Notes: generated from the sequence alone by a model not told the origin. Shown: positions 1 through 9,035, numbered from the stretch's first letter. The stretch is 64,000 bases of DNA from Sulfuriflexus sp. (GCA_023134145.1 JAGLUW010000027.1:17841-81840), one strand, 5' to 3'. Made by a program: numbers and translations.

Positions 1-237
1 TTCTACCCAACCGGTTGTACCGTCAGGGCTGCGTACCTTAGTAAATTCACCGGTTTTTTCGAGCACTTCGATCGGCGTGCCGGTGGGTAATGCTTTTATA
101 AGATTACTCTCGGTATTGGATTGTTCATAAACCCCTACCAGCACTTTATCAGTGACGTAAAAGGTTTGAGCTTGTAGTTGTAAACTCGTTTGCAACAGCA
201 ACGCGAGTATAGCGAGGGTTATATAATTCTTTTTCAT
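1..237 (-). CDS. SH3-domain exported protein, C-terminally truncated by the window edge
   Basis: The reverse strand reads from an ATG at 237 through 79 codons without a stop to the window edge. Residues 1-22 form a signal peptide (MKKN, then a Leu/Ile/Ala-rich stretch ending in QAQ). After it comes a bacterial SH3 fold with the usual features: tryptic-like VYEQ...NLIKALPTGTPIEVLE, then KVRSPDGTTGWVE. This matches the N-terminal part of the YgiM/TIGR04211 type of envelope SH3 protein, whose missing remainder is normally a coiled coil and a C-terminal membrane anchor. An AAGGGA stretch precedes the ATG by about 5 bases. The function of this family is poorly known. The call rests on the SH3 motif and signal peptide only. 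Confidence 0.75.
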   Translation of the reverse strand, partial: MKKNYITLAILALLLQTSLQLQAQTFYVTDKVLVGVYEQSNTESNLIKALPTGTPIEVLEKTGEFTKVRSPDGTTGWVE

Positions 238-264
238 TGTTATCCCTTAACTTGTTTGCCGCTA

Positions 265-2304
265 TTATGCAGCAATTCCACTGTGTTTGAGAAGTGCATC
301 AATATTAGGTTCGCGGCCACGGAATTGTACGAATAAATCCATGGCATCATGAGAACCACCTTGTTCCAATACACTTTCTAAAAAACGCATACCGGTTTTT
401 GTATCAAAGATACCATTTTCTTCAAAGGCAGAGAATGCATCACTTGAAAGTACTTCTGCCCATTTGTAGCTGTAATAGCCTGCCGCATAGCCGCCAGAGA
501 AGATATGCGTAAAGCCATTAGCAAAGCGGTTAAAGCTAGGAGGTATGATCACAGAAACTTGTGATCTTATGTCGCTTAGCAGTGCTTGAATATCAGTTGG
601 TGTGCTTGGATCAAATTCCATGTGCATGCGGAAATCGAATAAGGAAAATTCAAGTTGTCGGACCATCTGCATCCCTGACTGGAAATTCTTAGCCGCATTC
701 ATGCGATCAAACATTTCATCGGGTAGTGCTTCGTCTGTTTTATAATGACAAGCAAACATATTGAGTGCTTGTTTCTGCCAGCACCAATTTTCCATGAACT
801 GGCTTGGTAATTCAACCGCATCCCATTCAACACCATTGATACCAGAAACGCCCATGTAATCAATTTTGGTTAGCATGTGTTGCAGGCCATGACCAAATTC
901 ATGGAACATGGTGATAACTTCATCATGGGTAAACAAGGCGGGGTCGTTACCAACTGGTGGTGTGAAGTTACAGGTTAAGTAAGCAACTGGTAATTGAATT
1001 TCATCACCATGACGTGTGCGAACAATGCATTCGTCCATCCATGCGCCACCGCGTTTTTTATTGCGCGCATAAAGGTCAAGGTAGAACTGACCACGTGGAT
1101 TGTCTTGTGCGTCACGTATTTCAAAGAAGCGCACGTCTTTATGCCAAGTGTCAATATCGTTAAGTTCAACAACTTGCATACCGTAAAGTTTTTTGATGAC
1201 GGCAAACATACCTTCTAAAACACGGCTCTCAGGGAAGTAAGGTTTTAGTTCTTCTTGTGAAATAGCATATTGATGTTCACGAAGTTTTTCGCTGTAGTAA
1301 CCGTTGTCCCATGTTTCGAGTTTTTCGATGCCATGTTCCTCGCGCGCATAATCTTGCAGTTGCTTGTATTCCTCGCGTGCCATGTCGATAGATTTTTCCG
1401 CGAGGTCACTGAGAAATTTAATAACCTGATCAGTATTAGTGGCCATTTTTTTCGCTAGCGATCTTTCGGCGTAATTATTGAATCCTAAAAGCTGTGCGGC
1501 TTCATGACGTCGTTGCAATATATCTTGAATGAGTTCGGCGTTATCCCATTTGCCCGCACAAGGGCCTTGATCAGATGCGCGAGTCGCATAGGCGGTATAC
1601 ATTTCTTCACGTAGCTCGCGGTTATCCGCATAGGTCATGACGGGAAAGTAAGAAGGAAACTCCAGAGTAAATAACCAACCTGATTTTCCAGCATTCTTTG
1701 CATTTTGTCTTGCTAAGGCAACAGCTGTTTCTGGCAGGCCGGCAAGCATGGCTTCATCATCAATATATTTTTCCCAACCATGTGTGGCATCGAGAACATT
1801 TTCTTCAAACTTGGAGGTTAATTTTGACAACTCTTGCATGAGTGTTTTGTAACGTTGTTTATCAGTATCATTTAAACCAATACCGGAGAGTTCAAAATCA
1901 CGGAGAGAATTTTCGATAATCTTTTTCTGTGCAGCATCCAATTTTTCAAAATCATCACTGGCGCGTACTTGTTGATAGGCAGCAAATAACTCTGCATTCT
2001 GTCCCATCTCTGTACCGTACTCGCTTAGTTTAGGCAGGCAGGCATTATAGGCATCACGAAGTTCATCAGAATTAACAACCGAATTCATATGACTGACTGG
2101 CGACCAACTGCGAGATAATTTTTCATCAATATCTTCGATAGGGCGAATTAAGTTATCCCATGTGTAAGTTTCATTCTCACTGAGTATGGCGGCAACCTTG
2201 CTGCGACATTCGGCGAGTAGTGCATCAACGGCGGGTTCAACATGTTCGGGTTTGATATCAGAAAAAGGCGGCAGGCCTTTCATGGATAGCAGTGGATTAC
2301 TCAT
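265..2304 (-). CDS. prlC: Oligopeptidase A (M3 family zinc peptidase)
   Basis: This 679-residue protein has the length of E. coli PrlC (680). Peptidase family M3 cytoplasmic enzymes hydrolyse short peptides, including cleaved signal peptides. The zinc site HEFGH is at residues 468-472, followed by the downstream glutamate segment GVEWDAVELPSQFMENW that supplies the third ligand. The C-terminal substrate-binding HIFSGGYAAGYYSYKWAEVL stretch is intact. No N-terminal signal is present, as expected. It is transcribed divergently from srkA. The 28 bases to the SH3 gene downstream suggest possible co-transcription. Nothing is missing or broken. Confidence 0.96.
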   Translation of the reverse strand: MSNPLLSMKGLPPFSDIKPEHVEPAVDALLAECRSKVAAILSENETYTWDNLIRPIEDIDEKLSRSWSPVSHMNSVVNSDELRDAYNACLPKLSEYGTEMGQNAELFAAYQQVRASDDFEKLDAAQKKIIENSLRDFELSGIGLNDTDKQRYKTLMQELSKLTSKFEENVLDATHGWEKYIDDEAMLAGLPETAVALARQNAKNAGKSGWLFTLEFPSYFPVMTYADNRELREEMYTAYATRASDQGPCAGKWDNAELIQDILQRRHEAAQLLGFNNYAERSLAKKMATNTDQVIKFLSDLAEKSIDMAREEYKQLQDYAREEHGIEKLETWDNGYYSEKLREHQYAISQEELKPYFPESRVLEGMFAVIKKLYGMQVVELNDIDTWHKDVRFFEIRDAQDNPRGQFYLDLYARNKKRGGAWMDECIVRTRHGDEIQLPVAYLTCNFTPPVGNDPALFTHDEVITMFHEFGHGLQHMLTKIDYMGVSGINGVEWDAVELPSQFMENWCWQKQALNMFACHYKTDEALPDEMFDRMNAAKNFQSGMQMVRQLEFSLFDFRMHMEFDPSTPTDIQALLSDIRSQVSVIIPPSFNRFANGFTHIFSGGYAAGYYSYKWAEVLSSDAFSAFEENGIFDTKTGMRFLESVLEQGGSHDAMDLFVQFRGREPNIDALLKHSGIAA

Positions 2305-2382
2305 TCTATGTATATACCTAAGTTACGTGGGTATTAATATGGCGGCAGCAATTGCCGCAGGTTTAATCTATTATGCCTAGAG

Positions 2383-2408
2383 GCTGTTAATCTTTAAAGA
2401 TAAACAGC
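2383..2408. repeat. 26-bp near-perfect palindrome between prlC and srkA
   Basis: The segment GCTGTTAATCTTT is followed directly by AAAGATAAACAGC, so the two 13-base arms are reverse complements except for one mismatched pair. It lies in the divergent promoter region, 79 bases from the prlC start and 43 bases from the srkA start. There is no T-tract directly after it on either strand, so it does not look like a terminator. A dimeric regulator site is the simplest reading, but no regulator can be named. Confidence 0.5.
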
Positions 2409-2450
2409 GTCTATCTCTTTTAAGTAAGGTTAAAGCATCAGAATAAAACC

Positions 2451-3446
2451 ATGAAAAATCCAGATGAAATAACTGACTTTTACGATCTCGGGCCGAGCAT
2501 GATCTTGGATGCGGTCGAAACGCTGGGTTTTAAGGCCGATGGTAGCTTGTTGGCTTTGAACAGTTATGAGAATCGGGTTTATCGAATTGGTATAGAAGAT
2601 GACGCACCTTTGGTGGTGAAATTTTATCGTCCGCAGCGTTGGACGGATGCCATGATTCAAGAGGAGCACGATTTTGCGCTCGAGCTAGCCGATGTTGATA
2701 TACCGGTTGTTGCACCCTTATTAGATGAAGAAGGTAAAAGTCTGCACTTTCATGCCGGACATCGGTTTGCGGTTTTTCCTTGTCAGGGTGGTCGCACGCC
2801 GGAACTGAATGGGGGTGATGACTATGTGACCATTGGGCGTTTTATTGGTCGTATTCATAATGTTGGGCGCCTGCGACCATTTACAGCGCGCCCTACCGTC
2901 AATATTGATAGTTATGCACGCGAATCTTACCAATACGTGCTTGAAAACGGCTTTATTCCTGCCGAACTGGAGTTACCGTACCGAAGTTTAGTGGAAGACA
3001 TTTTGCCGATACTCGATAGCAGTTATCAACAAGCTGGTGCGATAGAGAATATTCGTCTACATGGTGATTGCCATGCCAGTAATATTCTTTGGACAGACAC
3101 GGGCCCACACTTTGTTGATCTTGATGATTGCCGTACGGGCCCAGCTGTGCAGGATCTCTGGATGCTGCTGAATGGTTCGCGACAAGACATGACCATGCAA
3201 ATAGCCGATTTACTTGATGGTTATACAGAATTTAGTGATTTTGAACCGCGTGAGCTGCATCTTGTAGAGACACTGCGGACAATGCGTTTATTGTATTACT
3301 CGGCGTGGTTAGCGCGGCGCTGGGAAGATCCTGCTTTTCCGCGAAGTTTCCCTTGGTTTAATACTAATCGTTACTGGGAAGATCAAATACTCTCATTACG
3401 TGAGCAATTTGCTGCCTTGCAGGAGCCAGCATTGGTATGGAATTAG
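2451..3446 (+). CDS. srkA: Stress response kinase A (SrkA/YihE/RdoA)
   Basis: This 331-residue protein has the length of E. coli SrkA (328), a Ser/Thr protein kinase with an APH-like fold that protects against stress-induced death. Visible features are the N-terminal nucleotide loop (NSYENRVYRIGIEDD), the VVKFYRP segment carrying the ATP lysine, the catalytic loop HGDCHASNILW, and the metal-binding VDLDDCRTGPAVQDLW that replaces DFG. The ATG at 2451 aligns with the family start. A TAAGGT stretch about 21 bases upstream is too far to be a convincing ribosome site. It is divergent from prlC. Confidence 0.93.
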   Translation: MKNPDEITDFYDLGPSMILDAVETLGFKADGSLLALNSYENRVYRIGIEDDAPLVVKFYRPQRWTDAMIQEEHDFALELADVDIPVVAPLLDEEGKSLHFHAGHRFAVFPCQGGRTPELNGGDDYVTIGRFIGRIHNVGRLRPFTARPTVNIDSYARESYQYVLENGFIPAELELPYRSLVEDILPILDSSYQQAGAIENIRLHGDCHASNILWTDTGPHFVDLDDCRTGPAVQDLWMLLNGSRQDMTMQIADLLDGYTEFSDFEPRELHLVETLRTMRLLYYSAWLARRWEDPAFPRSFPWFNTNRYWEDQILSLREQFAALQEPALVWN

Positions 3447-3521
3447 TTGGATTAAATCGCAACACCGAGTCGGCATCCATTCCGGCTCATATGGTGCTGC
3501 AGGAGGAACGGAATTCAGGTT

Positions 3522-3632
3522 TTAGGCAAGCATGTTTGCAAGTAGGATCAGACCAGCAGTTAGGACTATTAGAATCATAACGGGCTTGCCTAACATCTCG
3601 ATGATGCTGTCATTTTTCATGTGTTGCTGCAT
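3522..3632 (-). CDS. 36-residue single-pass membrane protein behind an FNR-type box
   Basis: An ATG at 3632 is preceded by an excellent ribosome site (AGGAGA, 6 bases upstream). The frame gives 36 codons, then TAA. The product starts MQQHMKNDSIIEMLGKPVM and continues into a hydrophobic stretch (residues about 18-35, ILIVLTAGLILLANMLA) that would span the membrane once. I do not recognise the family. The strong ribosome site, the polar-head/one-helix design and the FNR/Anr box with a TATAAA-type -10 upstream argue that it is real and induced at low oxygen. Small membrane subunits of oxidases and transporters look like this, but no such complex is encoded nearby. It is convergent with srkA. Confidence 0.65.
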   Translation of the reverse strand: MQQHMKNDSIIEMLGKPVMILIVLTAGLILLANMLA

Positions 3633-3655
3633 AGTGCTCTCCTAATTGATTAGTT

Positions 3656-3661
3656 TTTATA
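3656..3661 (-). promoter_or_regulatory. Candidate -10 element for the 36-residue protein
   Basis: Reading leftward the bases are TATAAA, placing a start site near 3649, about 17 bases before the ATG at 3632. The FNR-type box is then centred about 62 bases upstream of that start site, which is the classic class I activator position. No convincing -35 is seen, as expected for an activator-dependent promoter. Confidence 0.35.
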
Positions 3662-3704
3662 CAGAGTGAGGAAGCAACAGTAGCCCTATAAGTTGTACGG
3701 GTAA

Positions 3705-3718
3705 TTGATCTGGATCAA
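3705..3718. promoter_or_regulatory. Perfect FNR/Anr-type box
   Basis: TTGAT-CTGG-ATCAA matches the FNR/Anr consensus TTGAT-N4-ATCAA at all ten positions. It sits in the divergent spacer between the 36-residue membrane protein (leftward, ATG at 3632) and gorA (rightward, ATG at 3839), so it could serve either. The spacing to a TATAAA on the reverse strand favours the small protein. Confidence 0.7.
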
Positions 3719-3838
3719 TAAAATGATAAATGGTAATTTTATCTTTTATTAACAATAAGTTATCTTGTATTATGGGTGTGTATTACGGACTGTATTAGTC
3801 TTATATAGAACCACATTTCATTTATTTTCGGAGTCAGT

Positions 3839-5188
3839 ATGTCTAAGCATTACGATTTAATCGCCATTGGTGGCGGTAGCGGTGGTTTGTCTGCCGCTGA
3901 ACGTGCAGCCACTTATGGGGCAAAAACAGCGGTTATAGAAAAAGGCCTAATGGGCGGCACTTGTGTCAATGTCGGTTGTGTTCCGAAAAAGATCATGTGG
4001 TATGCGGGCATGTTGTCGCACGCATTAGACGATGCCAAAGGTTATGGCTTTGATGTTAAGCGCGGTGGTTTAGATTGGCAGAAATTGGTCGATGGCCGCC
4101 AAGCCTATATCAAGGGTATCAATGATTGGTATCACACCTATTTAGCCGACTCGAAGATTGATGAGATCAGTGGCACGGCGACCTTCATTGATGCAAAAAC
4201 GCTGGAAGTAGCTGGCGAACAATATACTACGGATCATATTGTGATTGCGCCTGGTACGGTTCCCGTTGTGCCTGATATTCCGGGTGCAGAATTGGGCATG
4301 ACGTCAGATGGTTTCTTTGCATTGACCGAACAACCTAAACGTATTGCCGTGGTGGGTTCAGGTTATATCGCGGTTGAGATTGCAGGTCTGTTACGCGCAC
4401 TAGGTTGTGAAGTGACATTGATTATTCGCAGCGAAACGGTGTTGCGTGGTTTTGATGCCATGTTGCGTGATGTGTTGATGGAAGAAATGATTGGCGCGGG
4501 CATTAAAATTATGTCGAGCATGCAGATCGAAAAAGTAGATAAGGCAGATGATGGTAGCCTCAATTTACATTGCGATGGTGGCCATACGGTTACAGGTTTT
4601 GATGAATTGCTATGGGCGATTGGTCGCGAACCATTAACAGCCGACTTGAACCTAGAAGCCGCTGGCGTTGAAATGGATAAGCGCGGTTATGTTCCTGCTG
4701 ATGCATTTCAAAATACCAATGTAGACGGAATTTATTCAGTGGGTGATGTAACAGGACAAGCGGCTTTAACGCCTGTTGCGATTGCAGCAGCAAGGCGCTT
4801 AGCAGATCGCTTGTTTGATAATCAGGCTGATCGTAAATTGGATTATGAAAATATTCCAACCGTGGTGTTTAGTCATCCACCGATTGGTACAGTGGGTGTG
4901 AGCGAAGAACAAGCGCGTAAAGAACACGGTGATGCGGTTAAGGTTTATACCTCATCATTCACCCCTATGTATAACGCCTTAACGGAACATAAAACACAAA
5001 CAGCGATGAAATTAATTTGTGTTGGTGCGCAAGAAAAAGTGATCGGCGTACATATGATTGGTTTAGGTGCAGACGAAATGATGCAAGGCTTTGCAGTGGC
5101 ATTGAAGATGGGTGCAACTAAAAAAGATTTAGATGACACGGTTGCGATACACCCAAGCAGTGCCGAAGAATTTGTAACGATGCGTTAA
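3839..5188 (+). CDS. gorA: Glutathione reductase
   Basis: This 449-residue NAD(P)H/FAD disulphide oxidoreductase regenerates reduced glutathione in the cytoplasm. In order it shows the FAD-binding [10 protein letters not shown], the redox pair C42/C47 in [13 protein letters not shown], the NADPH Rossmann motif [13 protein letters not shown] with the arginines of the [11 protein letters not shown] segment expected for NADPH preference, the second FAD motif [15 protein letters not shown], and the C-terminal [12 protein letters not shown] that completes the partner active site. Length and termini match E. coli Gor (450). CGGAG precedes the ATG by about 5 bases. The gamma-carbonic anhydrase follows within 12 bases. 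Confidence 0.96.
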   Translation: MSKHYDLIAIGGGSGGLSAAERAATYGAKTAVIEKGLMGGTCVNVGCVPKKIMWYAGMLSHALDDAKGYGFDVKRGGLDWQKLVDGRQAYIKGINDWYHTYLADSKIDEISGTATFIDAKTLEVAGEQYTTDHIVIAPGTVPVVPDIPGAELGMTSDGFFALTEQPKRIAVVGSGYIAVEIAGLLRALGCEVTLIIRSETVLRGFDAMLRDVLMEEMIGAGIKIMSSMQIEKVDKADDGSLNLHCDGGHTVTGFDELLWAIGREPLTADLNLEAAGVEMDKRGYVPADAFQNTNVDGIYSVGDVTGQAALTPVAIAAARRLADRLFDNQADRKLDYENIPTVVFSHPPIGTVGVSEEQARKEHGDAVKVYTSSFTPMYNALTEHKTQTAMKLICVGAQEKVIGVHMIGLGADEMMQGFAVALKMGATKKDLDDTVAIHPSSAEEFVTMR

Positions 5189-5200
5189 GGGGCGTTGATT

Positions 5201-5722
5201 ATGAGCATTCGTAATTTTGAAAACCATAGTCCTGATATTGATGAAAGTGCTTTCATTGATGAGTCGGCGGTTATTATTGGTAATGTAAAAATTGCCGCCG
5301 ATGTTTCTGTGTGGCCACTCGTTGCAATTCGCGGTGACATAAACAGTATTGAAATTGGCGCACGAAGCAATATTCAAGATGGCTCAGTTCTTCATGTTAC
5401 GCACGACAGCGAATATTCCCCGGGTGGTTTCGCTTTAAGTATTGGCGAATCGGTTACTGTTGGCCATAAGGTTATTTTACACGCCTGTACTATAGGCAAT
5501 TATTGTTTGGTCGGTATGGGCTCAACGGTATTAGATGGTGCGGTATTAGAAGATAAAGTAATGCTCGGTGCGAATAGCTTAGTTTCACCAGGTAAAAAAT
5601 TAGAAAGCGGTTATCTGTACATTGGCAGTCCTGCAAGGCAAGTTAGAAAATTAACTGAGAAAGAATTAGAGTGGTTAGAATACTCAGCCGCCCATTATGT
5701 AAAATTAAAAAACCGTTATTAA
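5201..5722 (+). CDS. Gamma-class carbonic anhydrase-like protein (YrdA type)
   Basis: A left-handed beta-helix hexapeptide-repeat protein of 173 residues. The three zinc-ligand histidines of the gamma-carbonic anhydrase family are visible at H65 (SVLHVTHD), H89 and H94 (VGHKVILHACTIGN). The C-terminal helix follows the GSPARQVRKL segment. I chose the ATG at 5201, 8 bases after an AAGGGG ribosome site, over an in-frame TTG at 5195. It directly follows gorA and is probably co-transcribed. Carbonic anhydrase activity is unproven for many YrdA-like members, so the biochemical role is inferred. Confidence 0.9.
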   Translation: MSIRNFENHSPDIDESAFIDESAVIIGNVKIAADVSVWPLVAIRGDINSIEIGARSNIQDGSVLHVTHDSEYSPGGFALSIGESVTVGHKVILHACTIGNYCLVGMGSTVLDGAVLEDKVMLGANSLVSPGKKLESGYLYIGSPARQVRKLTEKELEWLEYSAAHYVKLKNRY

Positions 5723-5745
5723 ATTACTTAATACTGAATCAAGTC

Positions 5746-5776
5746 AGCTTATGCTTACATGGCTGTAAGCTAAGCT
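5746..5776. repeat. Stem-loop after the carbonic anhydrase gene
   Basis: AGCTTA and CTTACA pair with TGTAAG and TAAGCT around a TGGC loop, with a small internal bulge, giving a 12-pair hairpin 24 bases after the stop codon. No run of T follows, so it is not a standard intrinsic terminator. It may stabilise the upstream mRNA. Confidence 0.45.
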
Positions 5777-5885
5777 CCATCTTTGTTGAACGCTTTATCT
5801 GTAAATCACCGCCGTTGGTCAAAAGGGGCTTGTTTGTCGATCAGAAAGTGGCATCATAGACGTGCCTAAAGAACGGGGATTCATC

Positions 5886-6266
5886 ATGGAAATATATATC
5901 GGTATTTTAGCGAATGATATCGTCGACTACGACTTACGCAAATTTTTAAATATTGTTGGTAATCAAGCAAGTTTTAGAATTGTTACGCATGACCATGGCA
6001 ATGGCGTTAAAACACGTTACGGTTTAGTTGATATTAATTCTGAAAAATTAGGCTTCCAACTCATTGCTCGTTTTAATGGCAAGGACTTGAAAGGCAGTAA
6101 AGTCGTTGTGCGTGAATATTTGCGTCGTAACTACAGTAATGATCAACGTGATATTAATTGGCGTCAGGTTGAATGGCATCAATTAGAACGCCGTGCAGAT
6201 GATCGTCGTGGTAGTTTGATGCGTGAAGCAGTGGCAAGACAGCCAATGCTGGCAGCGAAATTTTAA
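5886..6266 (+). CDS. RRM-like putative RNA-binding protein
   Basis: The 126-residue product has the order of a small RRM fold: strand EIYIGILA (RNP2-like), helix DYDLRKFLNIVG, strand SFRIVTHD, strand TRYGLVDIN (RNP1 position), helix SEKLGFQLIARFNG, strand SKVVVREY. A basic, Arg/Trp-rich tail of about 40 residues follows (RRNY...RQVEWHQLERRADDRR). I placed the start at ATG 5886 because GGGGA lies 5 bases before it. An in-frame GTG at 5862 has no such site. The RNA target is unknown. It is convergent with aroE, the stops being only a few bases apart. Confidence 0.7.
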   Translation: MEIYIGILANDIVDYDLRKFLNIVGNQASFRIVTHDHGNGVKTRYGLVDINSEKLGFQLIARFNGKDLKGSKVVVREYLRRNYSNDQRDINWRQVEWHQLERRADDRRGSLMREAVARQPMLAAKF

Positions 6267-7081
6267 TCTTCGCGCAATAGATTAATAACAGGCGCGGTTT
6301 CTGGTCGTACATTACGCCAGAGCGTAAATGACTCCGCAGCTTGTTCAACTAACATCCCCAAACCATCAACTGAATGTGCTGCGCCGTGTTCTTTGCCCCA
6401 ACGAACAAAGGCAGTGGGTTCACTGCTATACATCATATCGTAGCACCAAGCCTCTTTATTCAGAATATTATCAGGTAGCGGCGGGACTTCACCTTGTAAG
6501 CTAGCCGCAGTGCCATTGATGATTCCATCAAATAGTTTTCCATCAAGTGCTTCAAAGCTACTTGCTGAAAGATTGCCATGTGAAGAAAATTTCTCACACA
6601 GTGCTTCTGCTTTTGAAACAGTTCTATTCGCGATAACAATCTCGGCAGGTTGTTGCTGTAGTAGTGGAAGTAAAACACCTTGCACTGCCCCGCCTGCACC
6701 AAGTAATAATATCCGTGCACCTTTTAGGTTGAAACCATGATTGTGAGTTAGGTCGCGAACCAGACCAATACCATCGGTATTATCTGCATGCAGTGTGCCG
6801 TCATCATTGAGTACCAGTGTATTTACCGCTCCCGCTAATTGCGCACGTTCCGTTAGGCTATCAGCTAAATCAAAGGCATCGTTTTTAAATGGCACAGTAA
6901 TGTTGAGGCCCTTGCCATTTTGACTACGAAACTTATTAATAGCTTGTGCAAGACAGCCTTGTTCAACAAGTAATTTATCGTAATGAAGTTTTTGATCTGT
7001 CTGAGAAGCAAACGCCGCGTGAATACGCGGCGATTTACTGTGAGCTATGGGATTGCCGATAACGGCATAGTGGTCGGTCAT
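6263..7081 (-). CDS. aroE: Shikimate 5-dehydrogenase
   Basis: NADPH-dependent reduction of 3-dehydroshikimate in aromatic amino acid synthesis. With the ATG at 7081 the protein is 272 residues, exactly the E. coli length. A longer in-frame start would add an unconserved leader inside pit. Shikimate-site features are GNPIAHSKSP at 10-18, NITVPFK with catalytic K66, and NTDG with D103. The NADP motif is LLLGAGGAVQGV. The ATG overlaps the pit stop in an ATGA, so translation is probably coupled. The 3' end overlaps the end of the convergent RRM-like gene by a few bases. Confidence 0.96.
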   Translation of the reverse strand: MTDHYAVIGNPIAHSKSPRIHAAFASQTDQKLHYDKLLVEQGCLAQAINKFRSQNGKGLNITVPFKNDAFDLADSLTERAQLAGAVNTLVLNDDGTLHADNTDGIGLVRDLTHNHGFNLKGARILLLGAGGAVQGVLLPLLQQQPAEIVIANRTVSKAEALCEKFSSHGNLSASSFEALDGKLFDGIINGTAASLQGEVPPLPDNILNKEAWCYDMMYSSEPTAFVRWGKEHGAAHSVDGLGMLVEQAAESFTLWRNVRPETAPVINLLRED

Positions 7082-8334
7082 GCGCCGAACATACCCTTGA
7101 GTGTAAAGAAGAATAAGATAGCCATGATCGCACCGGCTGGCAGGGTAATAATCCAAGACAGGAAGATGGTTCGCACAACATTAAGATTCAGTGCACCAAT
7201 ACCACGCGCCATGCCCACACCCAAGACTGCACCTACCAATGTATGGGTTGTCGAAATTGGTAGCCCAGTACCTGATGCAAATACCACAGTCGCGGCTGCG
7301 GCGAGTGTTGCGGCAAAACCACGGCTAGGAGTCAGTTCGGTAATATTTTTACCAATCGTTTCCATGACGCGGCGACCATACATAAGTAGACCCGCAACAA
7401 TACCGACACCACCGAGTAATAAAATCCAGATAGGTAACACTGACTTCTGAGTAATCTCGCCACCCGATTGAACAATGCTGACAACGGCTGCAACGGGACC
7501 AATGGCATTGGCAACATCGTTCGAGCCATGAGCAAAGGCCATCGCACAAGCAGTAAAGACCATCAGTATGGCAAAGACTTTTTCTACATTGGCAAAATGG
7601 AAGTCTTTATTCGCTTCAGGATCAATTTCTAGTTTATTAATATAGTGCTTACCAACAAACATAATGATCAGGCCAATAATAAAGGCCATGCCGTAGTTTT
7701 GTAGTGGTGTTGTTTCTAGGCCGACATGTTTCAAGCCTTTGAACATCGTAACCAGTGCAATAACAAAACCGGTTAGGAAAATGTAAAACGGCACATAGCG
7801 TTTTGCATTTTCAAAGGGGTTTTCGGTATTTAATATAAGCGCCTGCACACTGCGGAAAAGCCAATAAGAAATAGTACCGGCAAGCGCAGGAGAGATAACC
7901 CAACTCATAACGATCGAGCCGACTTTGCCCCAATGCACTGCATCCATACCAATACCAACAGCGGCGAAACCAACAATAGCGCCGACGATAGTGTGTGTAG
8001 TTGAAACAGGCCAACCTAGACGTGATGCAACAAGTAACCAGATACCGGCAGCGAGTAGAGAAGCCAACATACCGTAAACAAGTAATTCAGGCGTGCCTGA
8101 TAACAGGTCGGCATCAATGATGCCTTTGCGAATCGTTTTTGTTACTTGTCCACCGGCAAGGAAGGCACCAGAAAACTCAAAAATAGCAGCAATGATAACG
8201 GCTTGTTTAACCGTGATTGCGCCGGAACCAACTGAGGTGCCCATCGCATTAGCGACGTCATTAGCACCAATACCCCAAGCCATAAACAGGCCAAAGACAC
8301 CAGCCATGATGAGTAAAATAATTGCGTATTCCAT
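7078..8334 (-). CDS. pit: Low-affinity inorganic phosphate transporter (Pit family)
   Basis: This 418-residue polytopic membrane protein of the PHO4/Pit family is built from two related halves, each with the signature motif: GANDVANAMGTSVGSGA near the N-terminus and GSNDVANAIGP in the second half. The paired STTHTIVGAIVG and STTHTLVGAVLG segments are also present. It moves phosphate with protons or sodium across the inner membrane. It lies between the DUF47 gene (23 bases upstream) and aroE (4-base overlap), the usual DUF47-Pit pairing. Confidence 0.94.
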   Translation of the reverse strand: MEYAIILLIMAGVFGLFMAWGIGANDVANAMGTSVGSGAITVKQAVIIAAIFEFSGAFLAGGQVTKTIRKGIIDADLLSGTPELLVYGMLASLLAAGIWLLVASRLGWPVSTTHTIVGAIVGFAAVGIGMDAVHWGKVGSIVMSWVISPALAGTISYWLFRSVQALILNTENPFENAKRYVPFYIFLTGFVIALVTMFKGLKHVGLETTPLQNYGMAFIIGLIIMFVGKHYINKLEIDPEANKDFHFANVEKVFAILMVFTACAMAFAHGSNDVANAIGPVAAVVSIVQSGGEITQKSVLPIWILLLGGVGIVAGLLMYGRRVMETIGKNITELTPSRGFAATLAAAATVVFASGTGLPISTTHTLVGAVLGVGMARGIGALNLNVVRTIFLSWIITLPAGAIMAILFFFTLKGMFGA

Positions 8335-8357
8335 TTTTTTAAGAACCCTTTAATAGA

Positions 8358-9035
8358 TCAACGAGCGAGCAATAGCTCAAGACGACTACCAACACGCTGT
8401 GATAGATCAGCGAGTTCGCCAATCCAATCAATTACGCGATACAAGAACATGACTTGTACTGGCGGTAGATCATCTTCAATTTTAAATAGTGCAGAGCGCA
8501 CTTTGACTTCGATCTTGTCGGTGTCACTTTCAATGGCATCGAGTTCCTTGATCATGGATTGAACTAGTTTTACTTCACGGCCACCGAAACCTGTTTCGAT
8601 AAGTTCGTCTAGTTCATTAATAGCAGTTTGTGCTTGTGCAGAAGCATCGATAGCACGCTGTACGAAAGCAATGAGTTTTTCACTAACCGCATCGGGGAAT
8701 TCTATTTTGCGACCTGTAATAAGGCCGGCAATGTCTTTTGCCTTATTGGCAATCTTGTCTTGCATGGTAAGGACTTCAAGCAAGTCACGGCGAGAAACTG
8801 GCATAAATAAACTACGTGGTAGTTGCATACGCAAGTTACGTTTTAGCTTATCAGCGGCGTTTTCTAATTTTGCGATTTTCTTTTGTTGTACTTTAGTTTC
8901 TTTCCAGTCGTGTTCAAGTACGGCTTCAAAAAACGGGATGAGTTCAACGACACATTCCTGCACGCTGTCCATATGATGTTGAAGGGGTTTAACTGGCGAG
9001 TTGCCAAATAGACTAGAAATAGTAGTTCGTGCCAT
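8358..9035 (-). CDS. DUF47/TIGR00153 PhoU-like partner of Pit
   Basis: This 225-residue all-helical protein resembles PhoU and belongs to the DUF47 family, which is usually encoded just before a Pit transporter and is thought to regulate it. The start MARTTISSLFGNSPVKP is chosen because AGGA lies 6 bases upstream. A longer frame from 9077 adds an unconserved leader. The typical HMDSVQECV segment near the N-terminus and the C-terminal RVIDWIGELADLSQRVGSRLELLLA segment are present. It is the first gene of the DUF47-pit-aroE operon. Confidence 0.9.
   Translation of the reverse strand: MARTTISSLFGNSPVKPLQHHMDSVQECVVELIPFFEAVLEHDWKETKVQQKKIAKLENAADKLKRNLRMQLPRSLFMPVSRRDLLEVLTMQDKIANKAKDIAGLITGRKIEFPDAVSEKLIAFVQRAIDASAQAQTAINELDELIETGFGGREVKLVQSMIKELDAIESDTDKIEVKVRSALFKIEDDLPPVQVMFLYRVIDWIGELADLSQRVGSRLELLLAR

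Noticed and set aside
2186..2380. 64-codon forward frame at the prlC start ending in MAAAIAAGLIYYA
   Set aside because: Most of it is antisense to the conserved prlC N-terminus, and no ribosome site precedes its later ATG.
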